Shown here: positions 16,360 through 24,377 of the stretch, piece by piece
How the letters are laid out: each line of letters begins with the position of its first letter
How positions within the stretch are numbered: position 1 is the stretch's first letter
Assembly (NCBI GenBank): GCA_002342785.1
Contig: DDQV01000171.1
Location: 54,256-78,633 of the forward strand
Source: Fusobacteriaceae bacterium UBA2433
GTDB lineage: Bacteria > Fusobacteriota > Fusobacteriia > Fusobacteriales > Fusobacteriaceae
Direction of reading: 5' to 3'
Length of the DNA stretch: 24,378 nt
Notes under the pieces: model-generated
The model's database searches: none
Told to the model about the DNA's origin: nothing
What the model saw: the letters and a program-made list of their open reading frames with translations, nothing else
Made by a program: the position numbers and the translations under genes

Positions 16360-17436
16360 ATGAAAAAAATAGACAGATATATAGTATCTAAATTTATAAA
16401 ATCAGTTTTATTATCTCTTTTTGTTTTTATAGGTATTTTTATCTTATCGCGAATCTTTAAAGTTATAGGTTATGTTACTTCAGAAAGGATGACAACAATT
16501 GAGGGAGTCAGATATATGTTTGCTCTCCTTCCAAAGGTAATAGTACAAATATCACCTCTAGTGGCATTGTTAAGTGGACTGATAACAATAAATAAAATGG
16601 CTAGTAATTTAGAGATTATAGCTTTAAAAACTTCTGGAATTAGTTTTAGAAGGATAGTCCTTTTTCCAATGATTGCTATGTTTATAATGGCAGGAGGAGT
16701 TTTTTTTATAAGTAATACTTTTCAATCAAAAGGGCTTAAGATGTCTAGAGAATTAAAAAGAAAAAATCAAATAGACGACGATAAAATTCCTGTGGAAAAA
16801 AATGATGTATATCTTAGGGGAAATGGAAATTATATCTATCATTTTGATTATATAAATAGAGAAAAAAATATAGCTAAAGGGATAGAAATTATAATTTTAA
16901 ATGAAAATTTTGATGCTATAAAATCTATAGTAACAGCTAGTTCAGGAAGGTATACTAATAAGGGTAACTGGGAATTAGATAGAGCTAATGAAAATAAGAT
17001 AGTGGAAAAAAAAGTAGTTTATCATGATATTTATACAAATATAAAATTAAAAGATGAACCTAAATTATTTTTGACTCCTAAATATAGAAAAGATGAACTA
17101 AGTTTAATAGAATTAAGAAAGGTGTCACAAGTTTTACGAAAAACTGGTGGAGAGTATAGAGAATTTAAAGTGGAATTTCATAAAAGGATAGCTTATCCCT
17201 TTGCTTGTGTAATCGTAGGTATTTTAGGTTTGGCATTAGGAAGTAGATATGTAAGAGGTTCATCAGCTATAAATATAGCTTTAAGTATTATTTTAGGATA
17301 TGCTTACTATATTGTTCAAGCTAGTTTTGAAGCTATAGCATTAGGAGGAATCTTATCGCCTTTCCTTGGAGCATGGATTCCAAATCTTATTTTTATAGGA
17401 ATAGGGATAGTAGTAATGAATAAAGCAGAATATTAA
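16360..17436 (+). CDS. lptG: LPS export permease LptG (YjgP/YjgQ family)
   Basis: Second permease half of the LptB2FG exporter, 358 residues. It starts immediately after the lptF stop codon and uses AAGGAG inside the lptF end as its binding site. The layout mirrors lptF: MKKIDRYIVSKFIKS amphipathic start, early helices, a coupling region with S-P-L-V-A-L-L-S-G-L-I-T-I-N-K-M, a periplasmic domain (about 125-255), then F-H-K-R-I-A-Y-P-F-A-C-V and three C-terminal helices. The two proteins are related along their whole length, consistent with a heterodimer. The matching ATPase, LptB, is encoded in the separate upstream cluster. Which of the two is F and which is G is inferred from gene order. 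Confidence 0.88.
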   Translation: MKKIDRYIVSKFIKSVLLSLFVFIGIFILSRIFKVIGYVTSERMTTIEGVRYMFALLPKVIVQISPLVALLSGLITINKMASNLEIIALKTSGISFRRIVLFPMIAMFIMAGGVFFISNTFQSKGLKMSRELKRKNQIDDDKIPVEKNDVYLRGNGNYIYHFDYINREKNIAKGIEIIILNENFDAIKSIVTASSGRYTNKGNWELDRANENKIVEKKVVYHDIYTNIKLKDEPKLFLTPKYRKDELSLIELRKVSQVLRKTGGEYREFKVEFHKRIAYPFACVIVGILGLALGSRYVRGSSAINIALSIILGYAYYIVQASFEAIALGGILSPFLGAWIPNLIFIGIGIVVMNKAEY

Positions 17437-17469
17437 AAAAAGATAGAAGAGAAAAAAGGAGACAAATTT

Positions 17470-18693
17470 ATGATAATAGAAAGAAAATTAAAAAATGGGA
17501 TTCCTGTTTTTTTTGATAAGATAGATGAGATACAATCTGTAACTATTGGAATTTTTGTAGGAACTGGATCTAAACATGAAAAAAAAGATGAGTATGGTGT
17601 ATCTCATCTATTAGAGCACATGATGTTTAAAGGAACTAATAAAAGAACCGCTAAAGAATTATCTGAAGAGATAGACGATATAGGTGGAAATATAAATGCA
17701 TATACTGGAAAGGAAACTACAGCTTATTATATACAATTATTATCTTCTAGATTAGATGTTGGGATAGATATTTTATCAGATATGTTTTTGAATTCTACTT
17801 TTACAGAGGAAAATTTGGAAAAAGAAAAAAAAGTTGTGATTGAAGAGATAAATATGTATGAAGATATTCCAGAGGAAAAAGTTCATGATATAAATTCTAT
17901 ATTTGCAATCTCTGGAGATCAAGCTAATATAGTTTTAGGAAGTATTGAAAGTGTAAATGGAATTAATAGAGAGATCTTGGTGGATTATTTTAATAGAAAA
18001 TATACACCAGATAATATGGTTATATCTTTAGCAGGAAATATGGATATAAAAAAAGTTATGGATATGTTAGAAGATACAATGGGTAAGATAGAAAAAAAAG
18101 AAACTCAAACAAATGAAGAATTTCCTATGACAATAAACTCTGGAGAAAAGATTTTAAAAAAAGATACAAATCAAGTTCATCTATGTATTAACACAAAAGG
18201 GATCTCTTATCTAGATGAGGATAGATATAAATACTCTATAATTTTTAATATCTTAGCAGGAAATATGAGTTCTAGATTATTTCAAAAAATAAGAGAGGAC
18301 CGTGGATTAGCTTACTCAATCTATAGTTATATGTCAAATTTTAAAGAGGGTGGACTATGTACTATATATGCTGGAACAACTTCTAAGGACTATAAAGAGG
18401 TAATTAAAATAGTTTTAGAAGAATTTGATGAAATAAAACAAAATAGTGTTACTGAAAAAGAATTAGAAAGATCAAAAAATCAATTTTTGAGTTCAATGAC
18501 CTTTGGTTTAGAAAATAGTAGATCTCGAATGAGTAGATTAGCAAATTCATATTTAAGCTATGGAAAAATAAAAACAATTGAGAAAACAATAGAAGAGATA
18601 GAAAATATAAGTTGTAAAGATATAAAGGAAGTTGCGAATAAAATTTTTTCAAAGGAATATTATTCATATACTATTTTGGGAGACGTTGAATAA
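17470..18693 (+). CDS. Zinc peptidase, M16 (insulinase/PqqL-like) family
   Basis: Predicted cytosolic metalloprotease of 407 residues, like the short bacterial processing-peptidase relatives (MlpA/YmxG type). The inverted zinc motif HLLEH lies at residues 46-50, and the third ligand falls in VVIEEIN around residue 126. GVSHLLEHMMFKGT and GGNINAYTGKETTAYY are characteristic. The second, non-catalytic domain has the R-E-D-R-G-L-A-Y-S-I-Y-S-Y motif near residues 278-290. No signal peptide is visible. AAGGAG precedes the ATG. It lies between lptG and dut; this neighbourhood (M16 peptidase next to dut) is common in low-GC bacteria. The physiological substrate is unknown. Confidence 0.9.
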   Translation: MIIERKLKNGIPVFFDKIDEIQSVTIGIFVGTGSKHEKKDEYGVSHLLEHMMFKGTNKRTAKELSEEIDDIGGNINAYTGKETTAYYIQLLSSRLDVGIDILSDMFLNSTFTEENLEKEKKVVIEEINMYEDIPEEKVHDINSIFAISGDQANIVLGSIESVNGINREILVDYFNRKYTPDNMVISLAGNMDIKKVMDMLEDTMGKIEKKETQTNEEFPMTINSGEKILKKDTNQVHLCINTKGISYLDEDRYKYSIIFNILAGNMSSRLFQKIREDRGLAYSIYSYMSNFKEGGLCTIYAGTTSKDYKEVIKIVLEEFDEIKQNSVTEKELERSKNQFLSSMTFGLENSRSRMSRLANSYLSYGKIKTIEKTIEEIENISCKDIKEVANKIFSKEYYSYTILGDVE

Positions 18694-18708
18694 AAGAGGA
18701 GTTTTTTT

Positions 18709-19149
18709 ATGGAAAAAGTAGAAGTTAAGATAATAAGAGAGGAAGGAGTGATCCTTCCAAAATATATGACACCTGGCGCAGCTGGGATGGATGTATATGC
18801 TTATATTGACAAACCTATAACTTTAAATAGTTTAGAGAGACGATTGATTCCTACAGGAATTACCATGGAGATACCATTTGGATATGAAGTTCAAGTAAGA
18901 CCAAGAAGTGGACTAGCTATAAAATATGGGATCACCTTAGTAAATTCACCAGGAACTATAGATTCAGATTATAGGGGAAAAATAGGAATAATTTTGATAA
19001 ATTTAAGTTTGGATAAATATACTATAAATCCTATGGAAAGAATTGGACAGCTTGTTCTTCAAAAAGTTTATAAGATGGAATTTAATGAAACAGATGAGTT
19101 AGAAAAAAGTGAAAGATCTACAGGTGGTTTTGGTCATACAGGGAAATAG
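18709..19149 (+). CDS. dut: dUTP diphosphatase (trimeric dUTPase)
   Basis: Cleaves dUTP to dUMP and pyrophosphate, keeping uracil out of DNA and feeding thymidylate synthesis. The 146-residue length fits the trimeric family. All five motifs are present: PGAAGMDVYAY (22-32), RPRSG (64-68), GTIDSDYRG (82-90, with the catalytic Asp at 85), ERIGQLVLQ, and the mobile C-terminal arm RSTGGFGHTG (136-145), which closes over the nucleotide. GAGGAG lies nine bases before the ATG, across a run of T's. It is 15 bases after the peptidase gene and 25 bases before rodA, so it is probably part of the same transcript. Confidence 0.96.
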   Translation: MEKVEVKIIREEGVILPKYMTPGAAGMDVYAYIDKPITLNSLERRLIPTGITMEIPFGYEVQVRPRSGLAIKYGITLVNSPGTIDSDYRGKIGIILINLSLDKYTINPMERIGQLVLQKVYKMEFNETDELEKSERSTGGFGHTGK

Positions 19150-19174
19150 GAATAAATACAGATAGGTGGAAAAA

Positions 19175-20287
19175 ATGAAGAATAATAGAGATATAAGAGT
19201 TTTAATAAAAAAAATAAAAAAGATGAGTCATAGAATTTTATTGAATGCACTATTAGTAGCTATAATTAGTGCATTTTCAATATATAGTGCAACTTATACT
19301 AGGACTACTTCTTATTTAAAGAAAGATATTATTTGGCTTTTTCTAGGAATAGGAGTATATTTTGTATTTTCTATGATTGATTTTAAGTTATATAGGAGAT
19401 ATTGTAGGCATATTTATGGTATAAGTATCCTCTCTCTATTGGCAGTTTTTGCTTTTGGAGTTAGTAAATTAGGAGCTAAAAGATGGATAGACCTAGGATT
19501 TATGAATTTACAACCTTCAGAATTTGCAAAAATATTTATGGTTTTGACATTTTCTGCTCTTTTAGTGAATAGATATAAAACTAATTTTTCAGGTTTAAAA
19601 GATGTAATAAAAACTGGAATTCATATTTTACCTGTTTTTATATTGATATTAAAGCAACCAGATCTAGGAACTGCACTTACATTACTAGCAATATTTGGAG
19701 TATTAATATTTGTTCATGGGATAGATTTTAAAACGATAGTTATAATGCTTGGAAGTTTAATTGCTTTTGTTCCTTTTGCTTATTTTTTTCTTTTAAAAGA
19801 ATATCAACAAACAAGGATTTTAACATTTTTAAATCCTGAAAAAGATCTTTTAGGAAGTGGATGGAATGTAACTCAATCTATGATAGCAGTGGGTTCAGGA
19901 GGGTTATTTGGGAAAGGTTTATTTCAAGGAACTCAAAGTAAACTCAAATTTTTACCTGAGTCTCATACAGATTTTATAGGTGCTGTTTTTTTAGAAGAAA
20001 CAGGGTTTATAGGAGGAGTTGTGTTGGTAACTTTATATTTTTCATTGATCTATAATATAGTTAGGATAGGAAATAATTCTAACGATGAATATGGTAGATT
20101 AATTTGTTATGGAGTAGCAGCTATAATATTTTTTCATACTACAGTAAACTTAGGAATGATAATAGGAATTATGCCAGTAACAGGATTACCACTTCTTCTA
20201 ATGAGTTATGGAGGAAGTTCCTATATATTTACCTTTATGATGTTAGGGATAGTTCAGAGTGTAAAAGTTCATAGTGATAAATATTAA
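19175..20287 (+). CDS. rodA: Peptidoglycan polymerase RodA (SEDS family)
   Basis: Polytopic glycosyltransferase that polymerises lipid II during cell elongation together with a class B PBP. The 370-residue chain has about nine or ten hydrophobic segments. The family markers are GAKRWIDLGFMNLQPSEFAK near residues 107-126, KQPDLGTALT (with the catalytic-loop Asp), GSGGLFGKGLFQGTQSKLKF and LPESHTDFIGAVFLEETGF. M-P-V-T-G-L-P-L-L-L-M-S-Y-G-G-S-S near the C-terminus resembles RodA; FtsW usually has P-T-K-G. The ATG at 19175 follows AGGTGGA; a GTG at 19166 overlaps that site. No partner PBP gene is in the window. RodA over FtsW is favoured, not proven. Confidence 0.9.
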   Translation: MKNNRDIRVLIKKIKKMSHRILLNALLVAIISAFSIYSATYTRTTSYLKKDIIWLFLGIGVYFVFSMIDFKLYRRYCRHIYGISILSLLAVFAFGVSKLGAKRWIDLGFMNLQPSEFAKIFMVLTFSALLVNRYKTNFSGLKDVIKTGIHILPVFILILKQPDLGTALTLLAIFGVLIFVHGIDFKTIVIMLGSLIAFVPFAYFFLLKEYQQTRILTFLNPEKDLLGSGWNVTQSMIAVGSGGLFGKGLFQGTQSKLKFLPESHTDFIGAVFLEETGFIGGVVLVTLYFSLIYNIVRIGNNSNDEYGRLICYGVAAIIFFHTTVNLGMIIGIMPVTGLPLLLMSYGGSSYIFTFMMLGIVQSVKVHSDKY

Positions 20288-20319
20288 TCGGATATTATAA
20301 AAAATAAATAAGATAAAAT

Positions 20320-20359
20320 AGTTAAACTTTAGAAATGATTTTAATTTTTTAACTTTTTT
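20320..20359 (+). terminator. Weak candidate terminator after rodA
   Basis: AGTTAAA (20320-20326) and TTTAACT (20348-20354) are perfect complements, followed by TTTTT. The loop is long (21 bases) and the stem is AT-rich, so efficiency is doubtful. Confidence 0.3.
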
Positions 20360-20394
20360 AGTTGACTATTAGTTTCCTTTTTTTCTTTCTCATC

Positions 20395-20423
20395 TTGAGG
20401 AAATTAGTGAAATATGATAAAAT
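20395..20423 (+). promoter_or_regulatory. Promoter for tsaC
   Basis: TTGAGG (20395-20400) and TAAAAT (20418-20423) are separated by 17 bases, with TG at 20415-20416 making an extended -10 element. Transcription would begin near 20430, about 28 bases before the tsaC start. This is the best two-box promoter in the window. Confidence 0.65.
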
Positions 20424-20457
20424 ATTAAATAAATATCATATAAAAAAAGAGGTAGTT

Positions 20458-21090
20458 ATGAAAAAATTATTTGAAAGTAATAATTTGAATTATGAAGAAA
20501 TTTCAAATATGATATCTAATGGTTCTCTAATAATCTATCCAACTGACACAGTGTATGGATTAGGTTCTAGTATTGAGAATAAAGAAGCATTAGATAAAAT
20601 TTATACAGTAAAAAATAGAGATAAAAAATTTCCACTGATAGCTCTTTTGAGTGATAAAAAATATGTTGAAAAAATAGCTCTAATAAATGAGATAAATAGA
20701 GAAAAAATAAAAAAATTAATGGAAAATTTTTGGCCAGGAGGGCTAACAATAATTTTAGATAAAAAGAGTATAATTCCCTCTAATATGGTATCTAATGGTA
20801 ATAGTATAGGGGTAAGGATTCCAAATCATAAAATCTCCATAAAAATTATAGAAAGTTGTGGTGGAATATTAGCTACTACTAGTGCGAATATATCTGGGGA
20901 ACCTAGTCCTAGATCGTACAATGAACTTAGTGAAAATATAAAATCTAAGGTAGAGATAGTAGTAGATGATGATGGGATACTTAAAGGGGTAGAGTCAACT
21001 ATAATCGATATGAGAACTACTCCTAAGATATTACGGGAGGGTCACATCGCACGAATAGTCATAGAAAAAATAATCGGGAAAGTAAAATAA
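20458..21090 (+). CDS. tsaC: Threonylcarbamoyl-AMP synthase (Sua5/YrdC/TsaC family)
   Basis: Makes threonylcarbamoyl-AMP from threonine, bicarbonate and ATP for the t6A37 modification of ANN-decoding tRNAs. The 210-residue protein is the short, single-domain type lacking the C-terminal Sua5 domain. YPTDTVYGLG lies at residues 27-36, and the K-x-R motif is K52-N-R54 followed by KKFPL. FWPGGLTIIL, GVRIPNH, TSANISGEPS and KGVESTIIDM follow in the expected order. The ATG at 20458 has AGAGGT at a good distance. An in-frame TTG at 20362 would add 32 hydrophobic residues, but its codons run across the promoter, so the longer form is rejected. The other t6A genes are not in the window. Confidence 0.93.
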   Translation: MKKLFESNNLNYEEISNMISNGSLIIYPTDTVYGLGSSIENKEALDKIYTVKNRDKKFPLIALLSDKKYVEKIALINEINREKIKKLMENFWPGGLTIILDKKSIIPSNMVSNGNSIGVRIPNHKISIKIIESCGGILATTSANISGEPSPRSYNELSENIKSKVEIVVDDDGILKGVESTIIDMRTTPKILREGHIARIVIEKIIGKVK

Positions 21091-21100
21091 TGGAGGGAAT

Positions 21101-21520
21101 ATGAAGGCACAAAATATGAATGATATGCAAATGAAAAATATGTCAGGTATGATGGGTATTCAAAATGCTATGCAAAGAATTGGAAAAGGAAAAAGAAAAT
21201 ATACAGTAAAAATTTCTAAGCATAATAAAAAGTTTTTAGGAAAATTTGTAGAGGAAATTCAAAAACAAATGGGTTCTGAAAATAATCCTCAAATGAAAGG
21301 TGTTTTAAATTTTTTAACATATTTAAAAGTCGAATGTAATAAAAAAACTACAACTGAAATTAAAATGAGTTTTGATGAACTAGAATTTTTGAAAAAAATG
21401 GTTATAGATTCTGTTAAAGGAATGGAAGGTATGACTTATAAATGGTATCAAATTATTAATAAATTAATGGTAAAAACAATGATTAGATCTAATAGAAGTT
21501 TATTAGAAGAATTAAAATAA
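21101..21520 (+). CDS. Met-rich small protein of unknown function
   Basis: I do not recognise this protein. It has 139 residues and is strongly basic. The first 24 residues carry eight methionines (positions 1, 6, 9, 11, 14, 17, 18 and 24) among Asn, Gln and Gly, a low-complexity segment. A basic stretch (GKGKRKYTVKISKHNKK) follows, then a predicted mostly helical body with FDELEFLKKMV and YKWYQIINKLM. There is no signal peptide, membrane helix or cysteine pair. GGAGGG precedes the ATG at a short distance, the same arrangement as the long Lpt-like gene. It lies ten bases after tsaC and is the last gene before the bidirectional terminator, so it is probably co-transcribed with tsaC. Coding status is well supported by the binding site and spacing. 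Confidence 0.75.
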   Translation: MKAQNMNDMQMKNMSGMMGIQNAMQRIGKGKRKYTVKISKHNKKFLGKFVEEIQKQMGSENNPQMKGVLNFLTYLKVECNKKTTTEIKMSFDELEFLKKMVIDSVKGMEGMTYKWYQIINKLMVKTMIRSNRSLLEELK

Positions 21521-21531
21521 ATAGAAAACTA

Positions 21532-21570
21532 AAAAAGATGACTCTTGTAATTTATAAGAATCATCTTTTT
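21532..21570. terminator. Bidirectional intrinsic terminator between convergent operons
   Basis: AAAAAGATGA (21532-21541) pairs perfectly with TCATCTTTTT (21561-21570). After a C-A mismatch, seven further pairs, including one G-U, close on a three-base loop (21550-21552). A-runs on the left and T-runs on the right give a U-tract in either direction, so it can end both the tsaC transcript and the citrate lyase transcript. Confidence 0.9.
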
Positions 21571-21583
21571 TTATTGATTAAAT

Positions 21584-23140
21584 TTACATTTTTACTTGTT
21601 TTATTACGTCTATGATTGTTCCATCTCTATATTCAACAATTCCTACTATAGTGTCTAAATACTCAGGTTTATTACCTTTAGCAGTAAGATGTTCTATCTT
21701 ATCTTTTAATTCCTCTATAGAAATTAAATTTATCTTATCTTTTAAGATCTTGATTAAATCTGTTCTTTTAGGATTTATACAGATACCTCTTTCTGTTACT
21801 AATATATCTATTGTTTCTCCAGGAGTAACAACATTTGTAACTTTATCTACTACGATAGGGATTCTCTTTCTCATAGTGGGAGCAACTACAATCGTTAATT
21901 TGGCTCCAGCAGCTGTATCTGGAGCTCCTCCTAGTGCACCCATAATCATTCCATTTGATCCTGTTAAAGAGTTAATATTGAAGTCAGTATCTATCTCTGG
22001 AGCCGATAGTACCATTATATCTAGTTGGTGAGCAGAACAAGCCTTGTTATGAGGATTAGCATATGTTGATGCTGACATCTCTATATGGTTTGGATTTTCA
22101 ATAAGTGATCCTACTGCTGCACTGTCTAATGTTTGTATATCTAATATAGCTTTAAAAAGTCCATCTTTCATTAAGTCAACTAAGTAGGCTGTTGAGCCAC
22201 CAGCTGCAAATGATCCTGTTATGTTATTATTTTCCATGTGATTTCTTAAAAATTTACAGACAGCTAAAGAAGCTCCTCCAGACCCTGCTTGAAATGAAAA
22301 GCCTTCCTTTACTATTCCTGATTGGATAAGTACATTAGCTGCTTTTTCTGCAATAAGTAATTCCAAAGGATTTTTTGTAACTCTAGTTGCTCCTGTAGCT
22401 ATCTTACTAGGATCACCTATTTCATCTACTTCAACTACATAATCTACGTCAGACATAGATATGGATATATTATTCAATGGAAAAGGAACTAAATTATCTG
22501 TAATAGCTATCACTTTTTCTGCATATTTAACATCCACAAGTGGATATCCTATAGCTCCAAATGCACTTTTACCTTCCATACCGTTTAGGTTACCCATAGG
22601 GTCACATGCAGGTGCAGCTACAAAAGCCACATCTATAACTACTTCTCCAGCTTCTATTGCTCTAGCTCTTCCACCATGAGATCTAAATATTACTGGTTTT
22701 CTAAGTATATTATTTTCAGCTATTTCTTTTGCTATCTTTCCTCTTAGTCCAGAAGTTTCTAGTCCAGTTACTACACCATTTTTTATATGATCAACTAGAG
22801 ATTCATGTGCTTTAGTAATTGATGAAGCACAAATAGTAAGATCTTTAAGACCCATTTCTGCTATGACATTCATTACCATATTTAGAACGTAGTCACCATT
22901 TCTTAGGTGATGATGAAATGAAATAGTCATTCCGTCTTTTAATTCTGATTTTTCAATAGCTTCTTTTAGACTAGATAATAATTTATTATCTCCTGGTCTT
23001 GATCCTGTTTTCAAAGGAGCATATTTTCTTCCTTTTATTTCTCCTTCAAATACTCCTTTATATGGAGTCGTTTTTCCATATCCTTCTATATAATTTGGTA
23101 TCTCTCTACCAACTTTATTTATTGATGCTTTGCTTTCCAT
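21584..23140 (-). CDS. citF: Citrate lyase alpha subunit (citrate CoA-transferase)
   Basis: Transfers the acyl carrier between acetate and citrate: it turns the acetyl-ACP form of the lyase into citryl-ACP with release of acetate. The 518-residue length matches CitF. Recognisable segments are GREIPNYIEGYGKTTPYKG near the start, FHHHLRNGDYVLNMV, RSHGGRARAIEAGEVVIDVAF, AACDPMGNLNG-type wording, and SAFGAIGYPLVD. Later come FQAGSGGASLAVCKFL, GSFAAGGSTAYLVD, GAPDTAAGAKL and VTERGICINP. The ATG at 23140 follows GGAGG; an in-frame TTG at 23152 overlaps that site. It is the last gene of citD-citE-citF, 14 bases after citE, and ends next to the shared terminator. Confidence 0.96.
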   Translation of the reverse strand: MESKASINKVGREIPNYIEGYGKTTPYKGVFEGEIKGRKYAPLKTGSRPGDNKLLSSLKEAIEKSELKDGMTISFHHHLRNGDYVLNMVMNVIAEMGLKDLTICASSITKAHESLVDHIKNGVVTGLETSGLRGKIAKEIAENNILRKPVIFRSHGGRARAIEAGEVVIDVAFVAAPACDPMGNLNGMEGKSAFGAIGYPLVDVKYAEKVIAITDNLVPFPLNNISISMSDVDYVVEVDEIGDPSKIATGATRVTKNPLELLIAEKAANVLIQSGIVKEGFSFQAGSGGASLAVCKFLRNHMENNNITGSFAAGGSTAYLVDLMKDGLFKAILDIQTLDSAAVGSLIENPNHIEMSASTYANPHNKACSAHQLDIMVLSAPEIDTDFNINSLTGSNGMIMGALGGAPDTAAGAKLTIVVAPTMRKRIPIVVDKVTNVVTPGETIDILVTERGICINPKRTDLIKILKDKINLISIEELKDKIEHLTAKGNKPEYLDTIVGIVEYRDGTIIDVIKQVKM

Positions 23141-23154
23141 TCTGACCTCCAAAA

Positions 23155-24051
23155 TTATTTAATAAGTCCTGCACCTTTTGCTAAACCTACAATTTTTTGT
23201 GCTTTTGCAATGATAGGAATATCAATCATTTTTCCATCAATTTGCATTACACCACCATTTTCAATATTTGCTTCTTTGGCTGCTGCTACAATTTTTAATG
23301 ATTTTTCTACTTCTTCCATAGATGGAGTCATCATTTCATGTACTGCTTTTACTTGAGATGGATGAACACATGATTTACCTACAAATCCTAAATTAATAGT
23401 AGATTCTACTTCTTTTTTAAATCCTTCTAAGTCTCCAAGGTCAGCCCATACAGTATCCATTGCATCCACTTTTGCTAGAGCTGCTGCTACTACTATCTGA
23501 GTTCTAGCTCTAAATATCTCTGCACCACCTTTAGTTCTAACTGCTCCAAGTGATTTAGTGTAATCTTCTGACCCAAATGAAATAGAAACTATTCTATCTG
23601 AACACGCTGCGATATCTTTAGCATTTTCAACTCCTAAAACAGTTTCTAAAGAAGCTTGTATTTTTACAGAACCTTTTTCTATTCCGTGTTCCTCTTCTAA
23701 TTCATCTAATAGGGCAGAAAGTTCCTCTATATGTTCTACAGTTTCACACATAGGAAGTCTCATTCTTCTAAGACCTGCTGGAACTAGTGTTCTTACATCT
23801 AGCTCTCCAAAAGGAGCCTTAGCATTTGTTGGAGTTCTAAGGGGATTAATTCTTGCAAATACTTCACAATTTCCATAGTCTACTACTTTTAATGCTTCTG
23901 CAAGTAAATTTCTTGCGGCATCTTTTTCATCTATTTTTATAGCATCTTCTAGATCAAAAATAATACAATCTGGTTCATATATTGGTGTATTAAATAATAA
24001 CTTTGGATTATTTGCAGGAGCAAATAACATAGTTCGTCTTAGTTTTTTCAT
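23155..24051 (-). CDS. citE: Citrate lyase beta subunit (citryl-ACP lyase)
   Basis: Splits citryl-ACP into oxaloacetate and acetyl-ACP, the second step of the lyase cycle in the cytosol. The 298-residue protein has the HpcH/HpaI-type barrel. R-R-T-M-L-F-A-P-A-N-N-P near residues 5-16 and F-D-L-E-D-A-I (33-39, metal region) are present. F-A-R-I-N-P-L (65-71), L-P-M-C-E-T-V-E, Q-A-S-L-E-T (metal-binding Glu), S-F-G-S-E-D-Y and G-K-S-C-V-H-P-S-Q are all characteristic. Its ATG overlaps the citD stop by one base (TAATG), with a G-rich binding site inside citD, so the subunits are translated together. Full length, with no missing motif seen. Confidence 0.96.
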   Translation of the reverse strand: MKKLRRTMLFAPANNPKLLFNTPIYEPDCIIFDLEDAIKIDEKDAARNLLAEALKVVDYGNCEVFARINPLRTPTNAKAPFGELDVRTLVPAGLRRMRLPMCETVEHIEELSALLDELEEEHGIEKGSVKIQASLETVLGVENAKDIAACSDRIVSISFGSEDYTKSLGAVRTKGGAEIFRARTQIVVAAALAKVDAMDTVWADLGDLEGFKKEVESTINLGFVGKSCVHPSQVKAVHEMMTPSMEEVEKSLKIVAAAKEANIENGGVMQIDGKMIDIPIIAKAQKIVGLAKGAGLIK

Positions 24052-24317
24052 TAATTTTTCCCCCCATTTTTCAAAGCTCTTTCAATGGCTGTTTTTGTTC
24101 TACCCTTTATTACAAAATCAAGGGCTCCAAAGTCTTCAACGATTACACTTGCATTTTCAATGTTTAATTCATTTAAAGATTCTCTTACTGCTTTTTCCAT
24201 ATAGTTTCCAAACATTTTTTTTAATTTTGATTTAATTTCTATAGATATTCCTGTTACATCTAGATCTACGCTTACTAAAGCATCAGATGCTTTTTCATTT
24301 CCACAGATTCCTTTCAT
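24051..24317 (-). CDS. citD: Citrate lyase gamma subunit (acyl carrier protein)
   Basis: Small carrier protein that holds the phosphoribosyl-dephospho-CoA arm of citrate lyase. It has 88 residues, slightly short for the family. The attachment serine is probably Ser11 in K-A-S-D-A-L-V-S-V. The V-E-D-F-G-A-L-D-F-V-I-K-G-R segment (60-73) matches the conserved second half. The leader before the serine is a few residues shorter than I expect from other CitD proteins. AAGGAGA precedes the ATG at a good distance, supporting this start. It is the first cit gene seen, and its upstream partners (for example citC, citX or citG, needed for arm attachment) would lie beyond the right edge if present. Confidence 0.93.
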   Translation of the reverse strand: MKGICGNEKASDALVSVDLDVTGISIEIKSKLKKMFGNYMEKAVRESLNELNIENASVIVEDFGALDFVIKGRTKTAIERALKNGGKN

Positions 24318-24359
24318 ATTTTAATCTCCTTGTAAATATTTATTGTTTTTATATTAAAA

Positions 24360-24377
24360 TTTTAATTTTAATTTTAA
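24360..24377. repeat. Short AT tandem repeat (TTTTAA)x3
   Basis: Three copies of TTTTAA lie about 45 bases upstream of the citD start at the window edge. In the citD direction this reads as A/T-tracts in phase every six bases. It may be part of a promoter region or an intergenic gap, but the rest is cut off. Confidence 0.5.

Noticed and set aside
20362..20457. N-terminal hydrophobic extension of TsaC from an in-frame TTG
   Set aside because: These codons run across the predicted promoter (20395-20423), and the ATG at 20458 has its own binding site and gives a normal-length protein.
22461..22679. + strand reading frames opposite citF (also 21612-22031)
   Set aside because: They lie wholly within the well-conserved citF frame and show no family resemblance or ribosome binding site.
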